A stretch of DNA of 22,947 bases, taken from contig CAJLYQ010000027.1 in NCBI GenBank assembly GCA_905210905.1, forward strand, positions 1 through 22,947, in the 5' to 3' direction. The translations under genes and the position numbers were made by a program. The notes beneath the pieces were generated by a model. The model saw only the letters and a program-made list of their open reading frames with translations. It ran no database searches and was not told the DNA's origin. This DNA comes from an uncultured Christensenella sp. Its GTDB lineage: Bacteria > Bacillota > Clostridia > Christensenellales > DTU072. This document shows, piece by piece, positions 7,375 through 16,200 of the stretch (position 1 is the first letter of the stretch; each line of letters opens with the position of its first letter).

Positions 7375-9740
7375 TCGACACCTCTCTTCAAATGAAGTTT
7401 GTTAGTTCCTACGGGTTTATACTCGCCCTTGTCGTAATAGTTCGAAAAAACTTCCTTTATCTCCCGACAACTCGACATCGTAAAATCAAAATAATTACGA
7501 ACACCCGGATAGCAATTACCGACGTCGGTAAGAACTCCGTTACGTAAAACGTGCTCGCAATAGCCGTCGAACTTTTGCGTTGTAATCGGATATTCGCCTT
7601 TTTCGTCGGTGTATTTCAGATCGCAATCACATTCGCCGCAATCAAGTCCGGCACTCTTTCTCGGACAGCAATTTAAGTGCATAAGCGGCAAATATCCGTA
7701 TGCATAAATTAACGGATTATCAAACTTTTTGATTTCCGAATAATTGAGTTCCGTAGAAACGATATAACTACAACTATTCTTAATTAGCCAGTTTTTTGTA
7801 TTGGTTATATTGAGATTTTGCCCTGAAAGTAGGAGTTTTTCGTGTTTTTTCGCCAAAAACGCAGCACCTATATTATTCGCAAGGATACCGTCGAAAATAG
7901 GCACTATTCTTTCAAAAAACTCTTCTTTCCCTGTCGGGACATATATCGGTAATTTAATGAAAACGTTATTTTTTTCATTCTTAATTTCGTTGTAAAATCT
8001 TTTACATTCTTCAAAATCGTATACGCTCGGATTATAAACGATATTGTTTATTCTCTTCGCCGCCGTATGCGCTTTATCGAGCGTATCGACTTCGCAATAA
8101 TCGCCGTCGATAAACCTTGCCGTCTTCTCTCCGTATTTCGGCAAGTCTTTTTCTTTGAAAAGTTTTATACTTCTCTGATAATATCCCAAAAGGAAACGCC
8201 AGGTATCGTCTATCGCTTTCCTACGCAGTCTGTTTAACTGCGCCTTGGTCATAAAGGCGTTGTATAATTGCACGTCGGTTACGATAAACTTAATTTCGCG
8301 TACGCGGTTGCTCTCGAAAAGCGTGCGTATTTCTTCTTCGGTAAGCGGTTGATTGATAGCAAAATCGGCGTATTCTTCAAAGAAGAACTTATACTTATGC
8401 CCTTTTATATTAAGCGATACTTCCGGTCTTTGTCCGCCGACTATTCGAATTTGCATAGGAACGTTTTTGTGCTTTTTCCTGTTTATAACAAAATTCGATA
8501 ATTCGTAATCGTTGGTCAGTCTGATTTTGTCGCCGACTTTTAACGGTTCGTTTGACTTTATTACGGAAAAACCGTTTTTATATTCACCGGTCGCAACCGC
8601 TCCGCCTATTTCCGTAAGGTTACGAAGTATTCTATATCCGTTTTTCTCCTGCAAAGGTTCGTCGGACGCAACGTACGCCATATTGCCGTTAAGCAAATGC
8701 ACTACTCTGCCGACGTATATGCCGATATGGTTTGGTCGCCCGGTGTAAATTACGTTTTTATCCTCGAAATACCCTTGGGTGAAATTACCGCGGTTAAATA
8801 AAACTTTTACGTCATCTTTCGAGAAAATCGGCTCTTCGCCGAATTTGACGTCTTTATAGTACATCGTCATTCCGCCGACGTACTCCGCTCTTTTCAGCCT
8901 GCCTTCGATTTTTAACGAACTTACGCCGATATCGACTAAATCGTCTATGTGTTTGTCCAAACAAATGTCTTTTGCGCTTAACAAATAGCCTTTGTCCGCC
9001 TGTTTTCCGTTTATAAACGCCTTGTAATACTTACGGCATAATTGATTGCATTTTCCGCGATTTGCACTGTTGCCGGTAAGCATACCGGATAAAAGGCAAC
9101 CGCCGGAAAAACAGGAACACAATGCGCCGTGAACGAAAACTTCGGTTTCGAGCGATTCGGAATCGGTAACGTGTCTGACGTCTTCGAACTTAACTTCTCT
9201 GCTGAGAACCGCACGGTTAAACGCCATATCGCGTAAAAACCCGATACCCCACGCGTTATGCGCGCCAAGTTGCGTACTTGCGTGCACGGGAGCGTTCGAA
9301 TACTTCCGTATCATCGGGACAAGCGTCAGGTCGCATATTATAAAAGCGTCGATATTTGCCGCTTCCGCTTCGAGTATAACTTCTTTTACTCTGCTAAGTT
9401 CACTGTTTTTGAAACAAATATTCAACGCTAAATACGCTTTAACGTTGTAAAAATGACAAAAATCGACAACTTCCTTAATCGAAAGGAAGTTGTCGCCGCC
9501 TGCACGAGCGTTAAACTCGCCATAACCGAAATAAATTGCATCGGCACCGCCGTAAACGGCTTGTTTGTACGTTCCGACGGACGCAGGCGCAAGAACTTCG
9601 CAATAATCGGCGTTTGCCGACCTGAAATCGCGATAATCGTTGTAATCGAGAAGTTCCCTTTTCAGGGGCTCGCCTTCGTAAGTATCAAACGATTCTTCGA
9701 CGAACTTAAACGTCGTTTTTCTGGAATCAGCGTAAGGCAA
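7371..9740 (-). CDS. U32 family peptidase-like protein with DUF3656-type middle region (RlhA/TrhP relatives)
   Basis: U32 proteins were named collagenase-like peptidases, but E. coli relatives RlhA and TrhP hydroxylate cytidine 2501 of 23S rRNA and U34 of tRNA. An RNA-hydroxylation role is therefore likely but unproven. The domain begins at about residue 46 (CEVLAPAS, then GGADAIYFG at 64-72). The U32 signature spans 200-218: E-x-F-x2-GAL-C, then G-x-C-x2-S. Cys231 and Cys235 follow, and the fold continues to SLKIEGRLK (275-283). A middle region (about 330-520) resembles DUF3656, and the C-terminal part carries a second cysteine cluster (691, 692, 701, 704, 706, 728, 743). Such clusters are consistent with an Fe-S cofactor. 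The first 44 residues are an extra acidic, aromatic-rich segment. The only non-CTG start is TTG at 9740, which overlaps pheT by 14 bp and has a weak ribosome site (GAGTG); CTG at residue 26 is a remote alternative. Confidence 0.88.
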   Translation of the reverse strand: MPYADSRKTTFKFVEESFDTYEGEPLKRELLDYNDYRDFRSANADYCEVLAPASVGTYKQAVYGGADAIYFGYGEFNARAGGDNFLSIKEVVDFCHFYNVKAYLALNICFKNSELSRVKEVILEAEAANIDAFIICDLTLVPMIRKYSNAPVHASTQLGAHNAWGIGFLRDMAFNRAVLSREVKFEDVRHVTDSESLETEVFVHGALCSCFSGGCLLSGMLTGNSANRGKCNQLCRKYYKAFINGKQADKGYLLSAKDICLDKHIDDLVDIGVSSLKIEGRLKRAEYVGGMTMYYKDVKFGEEPIFSKDDVKVLFNRGNFTQGYFEDKNVIYTGRPNHIGIYVGRVVHLLNGNMAYVASDEPLQEKNGYRILRNLTEIGGAVATGEYKNGFSVIKSNEPLKVGDKIRLTNDYELSNFVINRKKHKNVPMQIRIVGGQRPEVSLNIKGHKYKFFFEEYADFAINQPLTEEEIRTLFESNRVREIKFIVTDVQLYNAFMTKAQLNRLRRKAIDDTWRFLLGYYQRSIKLFKEKDLPKYGEKTARFIDGDYCEVDTLDKAHTAAKRINNIVYNPSVYDFEECKRFYNEIKNEKNNVFIKLPIYVPTGKEEFFERIVPIFDGILANNIGAAFLAKKHEKLLLSGQNLNITNTKNWLIKNSCSYIVSTELNYSEIKKFDNPLIYAYGYLPLMHLNCCPRKSAGLDCGECDCDLKYTDEKGEYPITTQKFDGYCEHVLRNGVLTDVGNCYPGVRNYFDFTMSSCREIKEVFSNYYDKGEYKPVGTNKLHLKRGVE

Positions 9741-12105
9741 CGTTTATTTCACTCAAACCTTTAAGAATTTTGGTAATATCCGCGTTCACTTCGTCGTCCT
9801 TAAGCGTTTTGCTTAAATCTCTGAAAGTAAGGCTTACGGCAACGCTCTTCTTGTTTTTTGCAATTTGTCCGCCTTTGTAAACGTCGAATACTTCGACTTT
9901 TTCAAGTATTTCCGAGCCGTTTTTCTTAATAACCGAAACGATATCTGCCGCAGGAAGTGCGTCGGGAGCAATAAGCGCAAGATCTCTTTGCATTCCCTGA
10001 TAACGGCTGAACGCCTTAAATCCTTTGACTTTCTCCGCTTTTTCGGCTATAAACTCGGCGTCGAGTTCCACGACGTAAATTCTGCCGTCTACGTCGAGTT
10101 TCCCCGCAACGTCCGGATGAACCTCGCCGATAAAACCGAGTTTTTTATCTTCCGCGTAAACGTACGCGCTTCTGCCGGGATGTAGGAACGTTTCGTTCGC
10201 TCTTACGTAAGACGCTTCTATTCCGAAAACTTCGAAAATATCGTCTATAGCCGCCTTAATCGTATAATAATCTTCTTTCGTTCCGAAAAAACCGATGGAA
10301 AGTTTTGCTTTTTCTTCGGGTAACTCGACGAGCGGCAAACTCTTAGGCAAATAAGTATTTGCTATTTCGAAGAACCTTCCCGCCTTGTTTCCGCGCTTAA
10401 AGTTGCTTTCTATCGTTTTAAGCATACTATATACGAGATTAGTACGCATTACGCTCATATCCGCGCCAATCGGGTTAAGGATATCCACCGTGCGTCTTAA
10501 TGCGGAGTCTTCGCTGAGATTCAACAAATCGAACGCCTTGGGCGAAACGAACGCGTAAGAAACGGTTTCGAACGCGCCTTTTCCGACGAGAATATCTTTA
10601 ATCTTGTCCATACCGATCTGTTTGTCGGTTTTTCCGCCGCAACAACCGCTGAAAAGTCTGGGTTCTACGACGTCGTAACCGTATATTCTTATTACTTCTT
10701 CGGTAAGATCGTTTACTCCGTATATGTCTTCTCTGTACGCAGGCACGACGCTGATAAGCGTGTCTCCGTCTGCGGTAGTCTTTATATCGAGTCTGTTAAG
10801 AATATCTATAATGGCTTCTTTGGGGAGTTTTACGCCGATAATCGCATTGATTTCGTTGTAATCGTACTTCAAAACGTTTTCGGGAGTTTTTTCTTTACGT
10901 TTGTCAATCGTTCCGCCGACGATCGTTCCCCAACCGTATTTCGCAAACAGCGCAAGCGCGCGTTTAAGTCCGAGTTCCTGCGAATAAAAATCGATACCTT
11001 TTTCAAATCTTGCGGAAGAATCGGAGTGCAAATTGATTTCCCTTGCCGTATGTCTTACGTTATCTCTCGCAAAACGTGCGCTTTCGAGTATAACGGTATG
11101 CGTCGTGGGGCAAATGGACGAATATTCGCCGCCCATAATTCCCGCTACGGCGACGGGTTTTTCCGCGTCGCATATTGCAAGGTGCGACGGAGCAAGAGTG
11201 TATTCCTTGCCATCTAAAGCGACGATCTTTTCGCCTTGACGAGCGTTTCTTATTACGATTTTCTTTCCTGCAAGATTGTCGAGATCGAATGCGTGCATAG
11301 GCTGACCGATTTCGGTAAGAACGTAATTCGTTACGTCTACGAGATTGTTAATCGGACGAATGCCTACCGCTTTAAGTCTGTCGCGAATTATTTTCGGCGA
11401 CTGAGTTTCTACCACGTTTATTACCGCTTTTGCCATATATCTGGGGCAAAGTTCGTAATTTTCGTTCTCTACGGTAACGTAAGACGATACGTCTTCCGTA
11501 TTCTCCGTGAAGGATATATCGGGCATTCTGAGCGGTTTGTTCATAACTGCCGCAACTTCTCTCGCTACTCCGAGTATACTGTTGCAATCCGGTCTGTTGG
11601 CGGTAACGGCAACGTCCAAAACGATTTCGTCATTTCCGATTACGTCGTTAATATCTTCGCCAACTTTCTCTTCGTCTTTAAGAATAAGTATACCGTTTAC
11701 TCCTGCGCCGGGATAATCGTCTTCTACTAAGCCGAGTTCTCCGCCCGAACAAAGCATACCCTGACTGAGCACGCCTCTGAGTTCGCCGGTTTTTATATGT
11801 TTTCCGTCCGGTAAAACCGCGCCGTCAAGCGCAACGGGAACTTTGTCGCCGGCTTTAACGTTTTGCGCGCCCGTAACGATTTGCAACGTTTCGTTTCCAA
11901 CGTTGATTTTGCAAATATTAAGATGGTTGCTGTCCTCGTGCTTTCTTATGTCTTCGACCAGTCCGACTACGACGTTTTTTATCGTATCTCTTAAATTTAT
12001 ATACTCTTCGATCTCGAAACCTGCGGAAACGAGTTTATCGCCGAGTTCTTGTGCGGAAACGTCTACGTCTACGAATTCTTTTATCCAACTGAAAGGAACT
12101 TTCAT
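9727..12105 (-). CDS. pheT: phenylalanine--tRNA ligase beta subunit
   Basis: Beta chain of the (alpha-beta)2 cytoplasmic enzyme that charges tRNA-Phe and edits mischarged tyrosine. All expected domains appear in order: EMAP-like tRNA-binding domain (about 40-150), B3/B4 editing domain (about 210-380), B5 domain (about 400-475), catalytic-like core without active site (about 490-690), and ferredoxin-fold anticodon-binding domain (about 700-791). The 792-residue length is normal. A perfect AGGAGG lies 6 nt before the ATG. Only 12 bp separate it from the pheS stop, and its end overlaps the U32 gene. Confidence 0.98.
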   Translation of the reverse strand: MKVPFSWIKEFVDVDVSAQELGDKLVSAGFEIEEYINLRDTIKNVVVGLVEDIRKHEDSNHLNICKINVGNETLQIVTGAQNVKAGDKVPVALDGAVLPDGKHIKTGELRGVLSQGMLCSGGELGLVEDDYPGAGVNGILILKDEEKVGEDINDVIGNDEIVLDVAVTANRPDCNSILGVAREVAAVMNKPLRMPDISFTENTEDVSSYVTVENENYELCPRYMAKAVINVVETQSPKIIRDRLKAVGIRPINNLVDVTNYVLTEIGQPMHAFDLDNLAGKKIVIRNARQGEKIVALDGKEYTLAPSHLAICDAEKPVAVAGIMGGEYSSICPTTHTVILESARFARDNVRHTAREINLHSDSSARFEKGIDFYSQELGLKRALALFAKYGWGTIVGGTIDKRKEKTPENVLKYDYNEINAIIGVKLPKEAIIDILNRLDIKTTADGDTLISVVPAYREDIYGVNDLTEEVIRIYGYDVVEPRLFSGCCGGKTDKQIGMDKIKDILVGKGAFETVSYAFVSPKAFDLLNLSEDSALRRTVDILNPIGADMSVMRTNLVYSMLKTIESNFKRGNKAGRFFEIANTYLPKSLPLVELPEEKAKLSIGFFGTKEDYYTIKAAIDDIFEVFGIEASYVRANETFLHPGRSAYVYAEDKKLGFIGEVHPDVAGKLDVDGRIYVVELDAEFIAEKAEKVKGFKAFSRYQGMQRDLALIAPDALPAADIVSVIKKNGSEILEKVEVFDVYKGGQIAKNKKSVAVSLTFRDLSKTLKDDEVNADITKILKGLSEINVALR

Positions 12106-12117
12106 CTTTTGCCTCCT

Positions 12118-13146
12118 TTATTTATATTGTTTAAGAAAACGTACGTCGTTTTCAAACAATATCCTTATATCGGGAATACCGAATTTAAGCATAGCGCAAC
12201 GTTCGATACCTATACCGAACGCATATCCGCTGTATTTTTTCGAATCTATGCCGCAGTTGTCCAACACAACGGGGTTAACGATTCCCGCTCCGAGAACTTC
12301 TATCCAACCCGTGCCTTTGCAAAGTCTGCAGCCTTTTCCTTTACACATAAAACAACTTACGTCCATTTCTACGCTGGGTTCGGTAAACGGAAAATAAGAA
12401 GGTCTTAAACGAATTCTGGAATCTTCGCCGAAAAATTTACGGGCAAACGCGTCCAGACACCCTTTAAGGTCGCCGAGAGTAACTTTTTCTTTCTCTTCGA
12501 TAACCAACCCTTCCATCTGTTGAAACATCGGAGAATGGGTAGCGTCGTCGTCCGCACGGTATACTTTTCCCGGACAAATAATTCTTATGGGCGGTTTTTG
12601 GCTAAGCATTGTTCTTGCTTGAACTGCCGAAGTCTGCGTCCTTAACAGGATTTTGTCGGTGATATAGAAAGTATCCTGCATATCTCTCGACGGATGGTCC
12701 TTAGGAATGTTGAGTAATTGAAAATTAAAATAATCGAGTTCGACTTCCGGTCCTTCCTTAACTTCGAAACCCATTCCGACGAATGCGTCTGTCATCATAT
12801 TTTTGGTAATTGTCAAGGGGTGTAACGCTCCGACCGTTTCGTCGTGCGCAAGACCGAGCGTAACGTCTATCTCTTCTTCGGCAAGTTTTTTCGCTTTCGC
12901 TTTTTCCGAAAGGTCTTTCTCCGCTTCGGATATCGCCTTTTCTATTCTTTGCCTTACTTCGTTTATTCTTTTTCCAATTAAAGGTCTTTCGTCGGCAGAA
13001 CAACTTTTCAGACCTTTCATAAGTTCGGTTACTTCGCCGTTTTTGCCGAGATACTTAATTCTCAGACTTCCAAGTTCGCCAAGGTCGTTTACGTCCGTTA
13101 TTTTGTTTCCGAACGCTTCGAGAATTTGCTTAATTCTTTCTAACAT
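12118..13146 (-). CDS. pheS: phenylalanine--tRNA ligase alpha subunit
   Basis: Catalytic class II alpha chain. The N-terminal coiled coil (about 1-95) binds tRNA. Motif 2 is at about 196-213 (YRADDDATHSPMFQQMEG) and motif 3 around 311-325 (GIGIER at 311-316). An insert with four cysteines (265, 268, 273, 276; C-x2-C-x4-C-x2-C) is the variant I associate with Firmicutes and may bind zinc. The 342-residue length is normal. AGGAG stands 7 nt before the ATG. The gene heads the operon: a sigma-A promoter ends about 30 bp upstream, leaving a leader of roughly 20 nt, too short for a T-box or a leader-peptide attenuator. Confidence 0.98.
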   Translation of the reverse strand: MLERIKQILEAFGNKITDVNDLGELGSLRIKYLGKNGEVTELMKGLKSCSADERPLIGKRINEVRQRIEKAISEAEKDLSEKAKAKKLAEEEIDVTLGLAHDETVGALHPLTITKNMMTDAFVGMGFEVKEGPEVELDYFNFQLLNIPKDHPSRDMQDTFYITDKILLRTQTSAVQARTMLSQKPPIRIICPGKVYRADDDATHSPMFQQMEGLVIEEKEKVTLGDLKGCLDAFARKFFGEDSRIRLRPSYFPFTEPSVEMDVSCFMCKGKGCRLCKGTGWIEVLGAGIVNPVVLDNCGIDSKKYSGYAFGIGIERCAMLKFGIPDIRILFENDVRFLKQYK

Positions 13147-13174
13147 TTCTTTGCTCCTCTTATGAATTCGTTTA

Positions 13175-13203
13175 ATTATATCACTTTAATAAAAGTTAGT
13201 CTA
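13175..13203 (-). promoter_or_regulatory. sigma-A type promoter of the pheS-thiI operon
   Basis: On the minus strand the -35 element TAGACT (13198-13203) matches TTGACA at four of six bases. The spacer is 17 bp and the -10 TATAAT (13175-13180) is perfect. The predicted start, near 13168, gives a leader of about 20 nt before the pheS ATG. The element spacing and position fit well. Confidence 0.8.
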
Positions 13204-13214
13204 TTTTTTATAGT

Positions 13215-13251
13215 AAAAACTTGTTATATAATTACTAGTAACACTTATATA
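13215..13251 (-). terminator. weak AT-rich hairpin with short T run after the second lipoprotein gene
   Basis: On the minus strand TATATAA (13245-13251) can pair with TTATATA (13225-13231) around a loop that holds the palindrome TTACTAGTAA (13232-13241). Five T residues follow at 13215-13219. The stem is entirely A:T, so termination would be inefficient and read-through into pheS is possible. No better terminator is visible in the gap. Confidence 0.3.
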
Positions 13252-13262
13252 GTACCGCTCGA

Positions 13263-16200
13263 TTATTTCTCAACGGTCGAGAAACTGAACTCGGCGTAAT
13301 TTCCGCCACGGTTTGCGCCGAACCTATTCCCCGAATTAAGGAATATATCCTTTTTAGTCGTAACTTTTTTGTAATAAGTAATCTCGGAAGAATAAGTTTC
13401 GTTTGCCGGGCAAATCTTGTTACCGGAATAATAATACAACTCTCCGTAAACGCTCTCCCATCTTCCTTCCGAATACGCTTTCAACGCGTCGGCGGATTCT
13501 TCGTACGTTTCGTACTCTTCGGCGTAACTTACCCCGGTCAATCTGCAACTTCCGACGAAAACGCCTTCCGTCACCGCTCCGCTTTCCGTTATAAGCGCGT
13601 TCGCTCCGGCGACGCTGCCTATAGTATCGGTTTGACGAGCGTACGGCTTACCGTCGTAAAGCACCTTAAATCCGTGAATTTCCACGTCGACGTCAACGTA
13701 CGATTTGTTCAATCCTACCACGCTTCCGACGTAAGGAACTCCGTCGCTGCCCGCGACGGATACTTCGAATCCGTTCACCGTGTACGATATTTGTTTAAGT
13801 TCGCCGGCGTTTATTCCGACGAGTCCGCCGAAGAAGAACGTGCCGCTAAACGCGCCGATTTCCACGTCGGAAGTAATTTCTGCGTTTACGTTTTCGACAA
13901 AACCGTTATTTAGTCCGCAAATTCCGCCGAAACGCGTCGTCTTCGTATCCGACAAGGCAAAATCAACGTCGATAACGAACCTTACGTTCTTTATCGTACC
14001 GTTGTTTACGTCGAAAAGTCCTCCGTTTTCGCTCGTTGCGTTTACGAATACGGAGTGATTATTGCCGTTAAACACGCCGTTATATTCCGCAAAACGGTTT
14101 TCGCCTACGGTAACGTCGTTCACGAGAACGATCGAAGCTTTGTCGTCGCTGTCGATTACTTCTTTCAATTTCTCGTATCCGTCTACGAACTGCGGCCAGA
14201 CCGCATACATTTCGGCGTCGTTGACTTTATCCCATTCCCTTATCGCCGCACCCGTTGCGTCGGTATAAATCAAACCGTTTACGTCCGACCAACCGGCGAA
14301 GAATTCTATTAAATCAACGTATTCCGTGCGATATTCTTGCTGAATATCGTTTATCGTCAAGCCGAAAACATAACCGTCGTCGCCGTAAGTCGCTTGCGTC
14401 TTCATATACAAACGCTTATTATCCTGCTCTTTATAGGACGTGAGATACAAAGTGACTGTGATATCTTTTGCTTTCCATCTCGGATAAACCGTGACGCCTT
14501 CGTTGGACGCGATACGCCATTCGGTAAGTCCCACGCCGTTTGAATCGGTAAGAGTAAGACATTCTCCGTCTTCGGTCAGCATTTGCCATTCCACGAACTC
14601 GTACCCTTCGGCTTCGGGTATTCCGAGTTTGTACTGCTTTCCGTAATAAACTATTTTTTCTCTGACGATTTGTCCGTTTTCGATGACGGTAACCGACCTG
14701 TCGTAGATTATTTTGTATTCTTTCTCCGTACGCAGCGGCACGAGAACAATTTCTCTGCCGTCCAAAACGGTGCTCCATTCTCCCTTGATCTCGACTTTCG
14801 TCGTTCCGTCTTCGGATTGCCATTTTTCGAAGTTATAAACGTTTTGATTTGCGTCTATTACCGAAAAATCGTATTTTTCGCCGAATTTAAGGACGTATTT
14901 ATATTTGTTCTCATCGACCTTTTCGGGCGATTTTTCGCCGAAATTAAGCGTTATATCGTCGGTTATCACAAAGTACACGGTGTATTCGTCCGCTATCCAT
15001 TCGCACCGAATAACCATATTTTTTTCGATTTTGTATCCGTCCGCTCCCATTTCGGAAAAGTCGATAATATCGCCTTTTTCGGTGACGGATATCCAGCCGC
15101 CTACCGAATAACCGCCGCGTTTGCCGTTAAGCGAATTGAGTTCTTCTTCGGTGACGACGTCGCGACAAATTAAAGCCGTGTGGCTCTTTTCGTCTTTATC
15201 GAGATACGTCAAAACGAAAAAAGGTTGTCCGTAAACAAGGTTTTTCGCCGCGGTTCTGACGTTTCCGCTCTCGTCGACGTAGGTAAAAATGTCGATAAGT
15301 CCGCGCCAAGTGTCGAAATAGCCGTTCTCTTCTTCGGGATCGTTTTTCACTACGACGGTAATCCTGTCTTCGTAGTTCTCGCCGAAACTCGTTTCGTCGA
15401 TCGCAGGGATTAAGTTTCCGCCGACAAGAGTTTCTATGCCGAGCGTTTTTAGCCCGAACGCTCCGCCAAGCGCATTGCTTTCAAACCTATCGACGGAATT
15501 AACGATAAGCGTTTTTAAGTTATACCCGAAAAACGCATATCCGCCGATTGACTTTATGTCGAATGAAATATCCGAATTTTCGCCGTTTTTAACGGTGATT
15601 ATCTGCGGCACTACGAGTTCGTCCGCGTCCGAACTTCTGTCCGATCCTACGATTTTAATTGCGCTGTAATCGGTTTTTTTCGCTATCAGAAGTCCGTTTA
15701 CCGTTTCGAATTCGTAAGGAACGACGGTAGTCGCTTTATCGTTTATAAGTTCCGCGTCACGACCGAAAAACGCATTTACGTAGTTATTTGACAACGCTTC
15801 GGAGAAAACTATTTTTTCGGGGTCGGAAGAACCCAGTATTCTTTCGTAAAGCGCGTCGTTAAGTGTTGTTTTCGTATTAAACTTAACGAAAGTGAGTGAC
15901 GGTACGAAAACGGAATTCGCGTTCGAGAACGAAACGCTTTCTTCGATTTCGAGCGCGCCGATATTCGCATATTCCAAACAGTATTCGCCAAGCGAAGTAA
16001 CGTAAATCTCGTTTTCGCCCGGTTTACTCGGATTGAACGAACCGAGCATTTTCGCCGACGGATAGCGGAAAAGCGTATAAACGTTTTCGTTGCCGTTTCT
16101 GCCGGTAATTTCGTAAAGTATGCCGTCAAACGAGTTATATTTATTGTTTTCGACGGACACGTTAATCGCTTCGAGCGAATAACAACCGGTAAATGAATTC

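Noticed and set aside
9727..9740. A frameshift fusion of PheT and the U32 protein
   Set aside because: PheT is complete to its anticodon-binding domain with a normal length and TGA stop, and there is no slippery sequence. Simple overlap explains the arrangement.
13227..13232. A TATAAT on the + strand in the gap before pheS
   Set aside because: It would point into the antisense of the lipoprotein gene, has no convincing -35 partner and falls in an AT-rich palindromic stretch where such matches arise by chance.
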